Shown piece after piece: positions 56,719 through 64,000 of a stretch of 64,000 nt of DNA. Each line of letters begins with the position of its first letter. Position 1 is the stretch's first letter. Origin of the DNA: Biscogniauxia marginata. Its lineage: Eukaryota; Ascomycota; Sordariomycetes; Xylariales; Xylariaceae. The position numbers and the translations under genes are program-made. A model generated the notes under the pieces. The model was not told where the DNA came from. It searched no databases and saw only the letters and a list, made by a program, of their open reading frames with translations. The stretch spans positions 248,001-312,000 of the forward strand of contig MU404057.1 in assembly GCA_022695795.1 (NCBI GenBank). Reading direction: 5' to 3'.

Positions 56719-58135
56719 TCACACGACAGGTGGAGAAGATAGCGTCCCCGAACTCTCTGATTCGGCATCATCACCTCCGCCACCTGCCGCCGCCGTAGCA
56801 TTTGCACCGCCAGTACCGCTCGTAGATTTCCCGTTGTTCTTCGACATGGGCGATGAGAGGAGCGGTTTCGAGACACCCAGCTTTAATTTCTTGGCTGGGC
56901 TTGGGACCTTGGATATCTTCTTTTTCGGTGCAACCTCGACCGTGGAGCCGTCTGCATCGTCACCATCTAGCTTCTGCTCGACACTTAGCGAGGAACTCGC
57001 CTTGACCTTCTCCTTCTTAGTACCCGCACTAGACTTGGGCTTGACGATTAATTTCTTATTCGGTATAGTCGTAGTTGTCGGCTTCAACTTTTTCTTCTTG
57101 TGTGCGTCGTTATCCGTCTCGTCTTCATCGTCCATCTCATCGCCGTCTCGCTTCTTGGGGCTGTTGGATCGCGAGCCGGGGTGTGGAGTCCCCTTCTGAC
57201 TAGAAGGCGGAGTTCCATCGGCGTTGCCGTTCCCATTGCCGTTCCCGTTGCTTATCTTCTGCGCGGCGGCACGGCTCGCGGTTCGGCCACTGTTCCCAAT
57301 ACACGAACCCATATGATTATTCAGCCGTGTGACGAGAATGCAGCGCTTGCATTTGCTGCACGTTGCGGACGGGAACGAGAGCATGTTCGGCGGTCGCGAT
57401 GCTGCGCCTCCGCCCGTAGTTCCTCCATCAGGTGTCGGCGTCGCTCCGGGCGTGTCTAAGGGCGTGTTCTGCTCTAGCTTCTTCTCCATGTCCTTCTTCT
57501 TCTTCCCTCTACCCGGGCCCTGGGCGACCCAGGTCTGTCCGTAGATGTCGTAGCCGGGCTTGTCGATGTAAGGATGCTTCTTACAATAGATTATACTCGG
57601 GTCGGGTTTCCTCGCACCCTTGCCGTCGGTGGGATAGAGTAACCGGGGCAGGTGACACCGCGGGCAGACGATGTCTTTGGTTGTGACGAGCGGATTCCCC
57701 TTCAACAAGACTTTTCCCTCGTCGTATATGGCGGCATCGGTTTCGACTTTGACATCGGGCCGTGCATCGGGGGTGGAGGAGTCTGAGGCATCGGAAGCCA
57801 GCTTCTCGACGCGGATGGCGGCGGTTGCAGCGCGGGCGATCTTCTCGTCGCGATGGACCTTGATTAATAAGTCATGCACGATGTTGTAGAGCAGGTCGTC
57901 AAGCACGGCATGTGCCTAGAACGCGGTCACATTGTTAGTAATTAGGGTGCATCTTTACCCGTCATGTGCATTTATCGGCGCCATCATCATCGGCCAGCCT
58001 TGCGGTGGGTGTTGGATGTTGGGTGTTGTGAAGGTGGCACACGGCTGCGAAGAAACTCACAAGCTTGTCCATACTTCCGGCATCGTCAGAAGCTCTGATC
58101 ACCCCTGCCTTGCCGGTACTTGTCGGCGATGCCAT
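56719..58135 (-). CDS. Sgf11-like C2HC zinc-finger protein, probable SAGA-linked transcription co-regulator
   Basis: Exons 58135-58061 and 57915-56719 join to 423 residues (intron 145 nt). The N-terminal helix KLAHAVLDDLLYNIVHDLLI with KVHRDEKIARA resembles the Sgf11 helix that docks in the SAGA deubiquitinase module. Residues ~105-165 form a Cys-rich block (DIVCPRCHLPRLLYP, then IIYCKKHPYIDKPGYDIYG) typical of a fungal-only group. A C2HC finger follows, CSKCKRCILVTRLNNHMGSC (C-x2-C...H-x3-C), like the Sgf11/ATXN7L3 finger that contacts nucleosomes. The C-terminal half is disordered: Asn-Gly repeats, many Lys runs (KKKKLKP, KKLKLG) suggesting nuclear location, then Gly/Ser tail. The finger and helix are visible; membership of SAGA is inference. 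It diverges from the Naa50-type gene. Confidence 0.75.
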
Positions 58136-59440
58136 GTTGCGTGGAAGTGCCCGCTAAGTTGCTGCGGAGGTGGATGAAAAGAAGGAGAAGAACAAAAAAA
58201 GAATGTCGGAATTAAATGCGGGATTGCGGGAAGGCGTTTGTAGGAAAAAAATAAAAATAAAAAAAGGCTATCTTGGGCAATGCCAGAGTGCAAATTGGAA
58301 GTCAAAGCCTCCTATTTTTTTTTTAAACTCCTACCCAGGGCCTGGCGAGGCAACATTAGCTGCAGGAAGGGATGATGAAAGATTTCCCAAGGTAAAGTAT
58401 CCACCGCTCCTAAATCGTTGGTAGCTTGAACACCTCGAATCAGACTAGCCCCCACTGGGTAGTATAGGTACTTTATTACCGTCTCTTTCTGCTCTGGAGG
58501 CGAAAGGGGGAAAAGGAGGTTGGCCGACAGCAGGGAAGAAAACTAGGTTAACTGTAGAAGTAAGAATTGCGCATGTGAGTTATGTTATTCTGTACCCGAC
58601 CAAACGAGGCTTGGGTTTGATTGATTGATGAGCATGGCTGAACACACGACTGATACATAAATGATGACTGTGACAGCATGTATGTACCTACTTTGCTTCG
58701 TCATCTAGCAGGGCTGCATCGTCTTGTCTTTCTAATAGGTTTCTTTTTTTTTTTTTTTTTTTTTTTCCCTTCGTCTTTCCAATCAACCAGGGACCACTGG
58801 ACCAGAAACCAAATGCACAATGCATCACTAGCGGGCGGGAAGGACAGGGAAGGCTTACTGGGCTCTTTGTTGTATGCATTACCATCTGATTACGCCTGGG
58901 AAATTGTGATTATACCAATGACAATAGAAGAGAGATATTCGTAGGCAGTAGACAACTACCTGATTGGTATAAAACCCCGAACCAATATATAGTATAGTGT
59001 TCGGCCTCCGAGCACGCTGTCGTGATAGATTGCTAACAACGGAGATTGTACGGTACCTGAAAATCCCGAGTTGCAGTCCTGTTGGGGCTCTACTCGGCGC
59101 TTTGTACGGAGTACAGTACCTTAGGTACTTTGAACCGTACTATCTTAAGTGGGACCCAAGCTTCTTTTCTTTTCTTGTTATAGCGCGGGCGAGGGTTACC
59201 CTGCACCTTGAAACCCATAATTCATTCATTCATTCAATTACACGAGCACGCGACTTTGGCGGGAGTAGCCCATCCACCATCCACTGTCAACCTTTCAGTC
59301 TCGCAGCTTCGTCTGGCGAAAACATCAGACGGACAAGCTGTAACACTAAACAAGATAAACTAATACAATAACATACGCTCGCTTACAATACGTACACATA
59401 CACACATACACACACACGAGTACACTTCTCCCAGCCTGTC
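58136..59440. other. Divergent promoter region, zinc-finger gene (-) / Naa50-type gene (+)
   Basis: No gene seen. It contains a T23 run (58744-58766), a short palindrome GTACCTTAGGTAC (59116-59128) next to TACGGAGTAC, and a CA-rich stretch (59393-59416) just before the downstream ATG. Confidence 0.55.
58744..58766. repeat. Poly-T (23)
   Basis: Homopolymer in a divergent promoter region. Confidence 0.9.
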
Positions 59441-60380
59441 ATGTCTCTCCCTACGTCCAACGCCAACGGCCAGTCTTCCATACGGAACTTCTTCCGTCCC
59501 AAACAACCTGCCTATGCGCCCCCTCCGTCTACCGCCGCTTCGCGATCACAGCAGACATCCCCGGTTCCTCCTCCACCTCCACCTGCACCTGCAGCGGGAA
59601 CCCCGAATCAACCCAGCCCTCGGTCCCCGTCCAACATCCCCAACAGCAGCAGCGACAGCACACTACCGTCGAGCCCCCCGCCGCCGTCGGCCCTCCACCC
59701 CCAAGCGAGCATATCCGCCATCCTGCCGGAGCACGTCCCCGCCCTCCGGCGCATAACCTCCCTCCTGCTCCCGGTGAACTACCCCGACTCGTTCTACGCG
59801 CGGCTCGCAGACCCGAAGTCCTCGGGGGCCTTCAGCCGGGTAGTGCTATGGCAGGACGCCGAGGCCGCGGCGCCAAAGGTAATCGGGGGGCTCGTATGCC
59901 GGCCCGAACCCTCCCCCTTCCACGAGTCCTCGCCCACGCCCCTAGGCGGGACCTCGATCTTCCAGACTACCACACCCACCCCCGCACCGACGACAACGAC
60001 GACGACGCAGATACCGAACGCCCTATACATCCAGTCCCTAGTCCTACTCTCGCCGTACCGGGGCCTCGGGCTCGCGGCGGCGCTCCTCGACGACGCGGCG
60101 CGGCGCGCGGCGGCGAGCGCCGAATTCGCCTGCGACACGGTGTACGCGCACGTCTGGACCGAGAACGCGGACGGCCTGCGCTGGTACCTCGCACGCGGGT
60201 TCGCGCAGGCCGACGAGGTCAAGGGGTACTACTTCAAGCTGCAGCCCGACAGCGCGTGGGTCGTGCGGCGGGATATCTTGGGGAGCACGAGCTCGGCGCT
60301 CGGGCTTAGGGACGGGAACGCGGCGGCATCGGGACCGGGGACCAGCGTCACGGCGGCCGCCGCAAATCTGCCCCTGAATC

Positions 60381-60412
<32 letters not shown>

Positions 60413-60718
60413 ACACCGCCGGTCCTAGCCGCGAGCGCAACGCTCTCGCCGCCTCCGCTGCCGCCGAGATCGAACGGCGGTAGCGGTACGACGACGCCCA
60501 CCGGCAAGTCGTTCCAGAACGCGCGGCCCGAGACCGAATGGAACGACCTGCCCGCCGATATGCACGTGTCGCGCAGTATGACCACTAATGGCGACGGCGG
60601 CGCTAACAACAATAACAACCTCGGCCTACCGACCGGCAGCGGCACGAGCTCCCGGAGCAGCTCCACGGGCCGCAAGAAGAGGGATCGCGCGTACCCGGCT
60701 GCTGCTTTCGGGAGCTAG
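59441..60718 (+). CDS. Naa50-type GNAT N-terminal acetyltransferase with N-terminal PIP-box
   Basis: Single exon, 425 residues. The catalytic part (about 90-290) follows Naa50: ISAILPEHVPALRRITSLLL-PVNYPDSFYARL at the start, then LYIQSLVLLSPYRGLGLAAA with the acetyl-CoA loop R/Q-x2-G-x-G/A, HVWTENADGLRWYLARGFAQ, and KGYYFKLQPDSAWVVRRDI. Naa50 acetylates the alpha-amino group of Met-starting proteins and in animals is needed for sister-chromatid cohesion. Odd points: a Pro/Ser-rich N-terminal 90 residues opening with Gln11-SSIRNFF-RPK, a match to the PCNA-interaction consensus Q-x2-[ILMV]-x2-[FY]-[FY]; a ~45-residue Pro/Thr insert inside the GNAT domain; and a long disordered C-tail ending in basic GRKKRDRAYP. 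Human Naa50 is only 169 residues. Family clear; PCNA binding is inference. Confidence 0.85.
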
Positions 60719-60722
60719 AGTT

Positions 60723-60776
60723 ACACGCACACGCACACAGACACACACACACACACAGACACAGACACACACACAC

Positions 60777-60807
<31 letters not shown>
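60723..60807. repeat. Compound (CA)n / (TA)n microsatellite
   Basis: CA dinucleotides with interruptions to about 60776, then a perfect TA run 60779-60807, starting within 10 bases of the stop codon, so it is probably transcribed in the 3' UTR. Confidence 0.95.
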
Positions 60808-60810
<3 letters not shown>

Positions 60811-61382
60811 GATAGAGAAAGAGGGGGGGCGACAGCTTGACTTGCTCGGGAGTTGGAACTTGTAATTTTGCTTTTTCTAGTTCTGTATCACGCGCGGCGG
60901 AGTATCATAGGAAACAGGAGTCAGGTGGGGAGGTAGGAGGTAGGAATCTTTGTATTTAATCGCAGGGGGTTCCCACACTTTTGTGTGCTTAAAAGGGGTG
61001 AGAGGGGAGGTGCTTAAAAAAAAAGAAGACAGAGAGAAAGGATATAAGAAGAGAGATGGGCTTTCCTGAGCAGAGCCTTGGGGATCTGGCGCTCGCGCCG
61101 CCGCGTAGCGAGCCAACTTGGAGGGGGGAGTGATACTATGTATATCAAGAAGCGATATTGAAGGCGAGTGTGGACTTACCACTGCCATCTTTTTTGTTTT
61201 AAGGAAGCGAGGATAGAGAAGTGCACCACCTACGTGCCTACCTAAACTTAGGTGTATTACTTCAAACGGCCACGCATCCGAACAAGCCTTACTCCCCGCA
61301 ATAGCGGCTTCGTATTTGCAGAAAACGGCCCTGTCCGTACTGTGCATCTCGAGGCCGAAAGAAAGAAAGAAATTTTTCAAAA

Positions 61383-61398
61383 GGGGGGGGGGGGGGGG
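61383..61398. repeat. Poly-G (16)
   Basis: Homopolymer; likely length-unreliable. Confidence 0.85.
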
Positions 61399-61886
61399 AG
61401 AAAGGAGAACTAGATAGTATAGTGAGAGTTACTGTGCGGGAAACAAGAAAAACTTTTGTTCAATATAATCTTGACTGAGAAGATATAATAATAGTGTAAA
61501 ATCAACCGAGACTATTTATGATGCTCAACGAGCATTTCCTTTTCGGATAAGAGAAGACAAGGAGGGCAGAGTGCATAGGTAAATTAAGAAGACAACCGAA
61601 AAAGAAGTAAAAGGGGTATGGGCCATTACTTAGGTAGTAGGCATCTTTTTAGAATCCTTTCAGTTGTGGTCTTGAGAGCGAAGATAGGTAGCTATCGTTG
61701 GAGGTTGAAAGACAATCTTTTGCTAAAATATATCTGTTTTTGTGGGATACTGCCTTCTAACTTACCAGGGACTGAAAAGGTAAACTTTTCTAGTAACTTG
61801 TACATTGTAGAATCCTATGCATTAAATCATTACATGCTCGTTAACTCCCAGTTTAATGAATACAGCCAGCCGGTCGCCCCCCGTGG

Positions 61887-63584
61887 TCACGCCAGCGTCG
61901 TCGCTTCTCCGATTTGGGGCAGCACGTTTCCAAACGTCCGGGTCACCTCGCTCCTAAGTTGGTTTAAATAGTCGGGAACGCTTGATTTCTCCATGTTCGC
62001 AGCCACAAGTGCTATTAGGGCGGCGCCGACACCGCTACCATCTTTGGCGATACCGATACGGATTCTCTTTGCCCCCTCGGGGCCGATGCCGTCGATGACG
62101 GCGAGGGCCTCGTAGATCATCGTTCTGAAAAAAGGGTAATGCTCCACAAGACTACCGTCCACGCCGATATCGACGGGCTCGTCCGACTCATTAAGTTTGC
62201 CGCTCTGAAGAACAATGGCGCCGAGTGCGACGGCAGAGAGCCTAGCGGCGCGACGACCGACAGCGTAGGCTATATCCTTAAAGGCTTTGGCGTCTTCGAA
62301 GGAGGCTGCGTATACCTGCAACCCGTTTTCAAGTTGCTGTCGGAGAGTTGAGAGCTCTGGCGTTCCGTCAGCCGCAGCAATTGACATCAGGGAGCTGTCA
62401 AGCCCCCATTGCTTGTATAATCCAGACTCGGGGCCAACAGTTGTGGTGGATCTCCAATCGTTTGTGCTCGAGTTGGTATCCGAGAACAACGCGACTTGCG
62501 GGCTTTTGAGCATATCGACCATAGCCAAGCGAACGATCTCGCCTAAGAACATTCCAGATACTCTCTTTTCGAACATCTGGAACCCAGGATTGACACTAGT
62601 CCGGTCTAATTCTTCATCGTAGGGAGTGTTTGGCAAGTGGTTAAGCTGGTTGTCAAAGGATCCCCACTCGGTGTTGATGACCATCTCGCCAGTCGACTTG
62701 TCGTATTCACCACTGATGGGCTTTCGAATGTTTGCAACCTTTTCGACGTAGGCTCCGTTGGTACCGGTACCGAAGATAGCTCCCAGGAGGGTAGAGGTCT
62801 TGCCTGGCGACGTATACGACCGGGCCATCAATGTGCCGACGGTGTCGTTCACCAAGGCTGCCACCTTGACGGGAAGACGGAGCAAGTCAATCTCTTGCTG
62901 CAACAGAGCGCATACATCCTTGCCGACGGCGTCAGGAATATCGAATCCCTTAGTCCATCGTATAAGGGTTCCCTTATTGATACCGGACTGTTGAACTGGG
63001 AAGCTGAAGGTAAACCCGAGGCGGAAAATGTGTTCGTCTCGATAGCCATCCGGGCTGGTCACAGTTTGCCGCCGTCGAATATGGGCTTCGAAGTGGTCTT
63101 CGTGGTGCACCTTCAGGAACAGTTCGACCTGCTTGGCCAAGAACCCAAAGAGATCCTGGGCCGAACTAGCAGTCATCAAATTCTTGGGAATTGCAACCTT
63201 GCTATATGTGAGGTTGAAGGTGGTGTCGCCGTTGAGATGTATGGAGCAGACTCGGAAGTTGGTGCCACCAAGGTCGACAGCCAGGTACAATCCCTAGGTC
63301 ATAGTCAGTCATGATGAAACAATCAGCTAGTCAACATTAATGACGGACTTTCTCGGTACCGTTCGGGACGCCCGTAACGTAAGTCGGGATCTGGCTCATG
63401 CTGGTGCCGTCCTTCTCCAGTCCCTCGTCTAGAAACAGGTAAGTCGAGTGCTGGAAGCCATTTGGAGGCATTGAGACATAGACATACTCATCTGTCGTAG
63501 GAACTCCTGGACACCTCGGTTCACATCATCGTCTGTATACTCGAACTGCGCGACGACGCGCTTCGTAGCCTCGGCTAAAGCCAT
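61887..63584 (-). CDS. glkA: Glucokinase (hexokinase family)
   Basis: Exons 63584-63488, 63428-63349 and 63293-61887 join to 527 residues; introns 59 and 55 nt, GT-AG, with the second donor a weak GTCCGT. Phosphorylates glucose with ATP as the first step of glycolysis, in the cytosol. Motifs: the ATP-binding phosphate-1 loop LAVDLGGTNFRVCS (63-76), the sugar-binding FTFSFPVQQSGINKGTLIRW, the catalytic Asp in VAALVNDTVGTLMA, IFGTGTNGAYVE, the NTEWGSFDN glucose-contact segment, and the adenosine motif IGIAKDGSGVGAAL near the C-terminus. Subfamily choice (glucokinase rather than hexokinase) rests on the remembered glkA-like N-terminal text and the TLIRWTKGFDI segment. Upstream on the minus strand a likely 5' UTR intron is visible. 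The gene ends in converging orientation with the Naa50-type gene. Confidence 0.94.
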
Positions 63585-64000
63585 CGTGCGTGCTCTCGAC
63601 ACAGGCGGGGCAGTAGGAAAGGGGTGGGGGCTCTCGCAAGTAGAATCGTCAATTACGATGGCGGGAGGGGAAGAGATGGTTCGTGAGAAGGGGTGCGACT
63701 TGAGAATGGAAGAGTACTGAAACTTGACGTCGGTGAGGAAGATCTGGGCGACCTATAAGGTGATGGAGGGGCAGTCAGCAAAAGGTGAAGACGGAGGCGA
63801 GGGCAAATGGCGCCGAGGGTTCGTTTCGTTGCGGGGAGCGCCGGCCCTAAAGCTAGGAAAAATTCGCTCGTCCAACCGTCACGGGTGAGAAAAACTTACC
63901 AGGACAAGGATCAGAAAGGCTAGGGAGCAAAGGTGGATGAAGGTGAGGGCCGGTCGCACTACCGGCTGGTCGCTTTGTTGTTCGGTGCGAGGCTTGTTCG
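63585..64000 (-). promoter_or_regulatory. Glucokinase 5' flank / leader
   Basis: GC-rich leader upstream of the ATG. On the minus strand a donor GTAAGT at 63900, a GCTGAC branch near 63780 and an acceptor TTATAG at 63753 define a probable 148-nt 5' UTR intron. Upstream of that, C/T-rich sequence suggests the transcription start lies close to or beyond the right edge. Confidence 0.4.

Larger units (their letters stand above)
60719..61886. other. Convergent intergenic, repeat-rich
   Basis: Lies between the Naa50-type gene (+) and glucokinase (-). It contains a (CA)n then (TA)n microsatellite and a G16 run, listed separately. The frame 60877-61380 (-) is rejected as a gene. Confidence 0.6.

Noticed and set aside
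60877..61380. 167-codon minus-strand frame downstream of the Naa50-type gene
   Set aside because: No ATG in good context, Ser/Phe/Pro low complexity, sits in the convergent 3' region and resembles nothing known.
1..64000. Secondary-metabolite cluster around the PPTase or GMC gene
   Set aside because: No polyketide or peptide synthase, terpene cyclase or tailoring set is present; these are isolated genes.
1..64000. CRISPR arrays or bacterial mobile islands
   Set aside because: No regularly spaced repeats; introns, splice signals and gene families are all fungal.

Overview
The window is nuclear DNA of a filamentous ascomycete (Pezizomycotina, most likely Sordariomycetes). The signs are many short introns (about 47-170 nt) with GTRNGY-type donors and CTAAC/CTGAC branch sites, fungus-only families (AA9 polysaccharide monooxygenase, Pth11/SAT4-type 'fungal rhodopsin' membrane protein, Zn(II)2Cys6 regulator), and GC-rich coding exons set in AT-richer, homopolymer-rich intergenic DNA. 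No bacterial operon logic applies; each gene is its own unit. Fifteen protein genes (one cut by the left edge) and one tRNA are supported. I rebuilt exon structures by hand, and every spliced model closes in frame.

Layout. 1-20 kb: the 3' end of a Gfo/Idh/MocA (Gal80-like) protein; an APC-family amino-acid/amine permease (+); an AA9 LPMO (-); a 4.7 kb gene-free stretch; a fungal-rhodopsin membrane protein (+); a GMC flavoprotein oxidoreductase (+); a conserved protein of unknown function (-); and dihydroorotase URA4 (-) split into ten exons. 20-38 kb: gene-poor, with a tRNA-Gly(GCC), a MITE-like inverted repeat, and a Zn(II)2Cys6 regulator (-) with 6.5 kb of empty DNA upstream. 38-64 kb: gene-dense housekeeping block with a peroxisomal acyl-CoA thioesterase (-), an Osh1-type oxysterol-binding protein (-), a 4'-phosphopantetheinyl transferase (-), an acidic unknown protein (-), signal peptide peptidase (-), a small cyclophilin (+), an Sgf11-like zinc-finger protein (-), a Naa50-type N-acetyltransferase (+) and glucokinase (-).

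How the genes relate. The left part is accessory in character (secreted cellulose oxidation, nutrient uptake, redox enzyme, membrane sensor). The right part is core metabolism and cell biology: pyrimidine synthesis, glucose phosphorylation, acyl-CoA hydrolysis, lipid transfer at membrane contacts, activation of carrier proteins, ER intramembrane proteolysis, protein folding, chromatin and N-terminal acetylation. I see no biosynthetic gene cluster, CRISPR array or intact transposon.

The most interesting observations are at the level of gene structure: an apparent U2-type AT-AC intron in the LPMO gene, a 13-nt microexon followed by a 27-nt exon in URA4 (plus a GC-AG intron), and a PCNA-interaction (PIP-box) motif at the N-terminus of the Naa50-type acetyltransferase.
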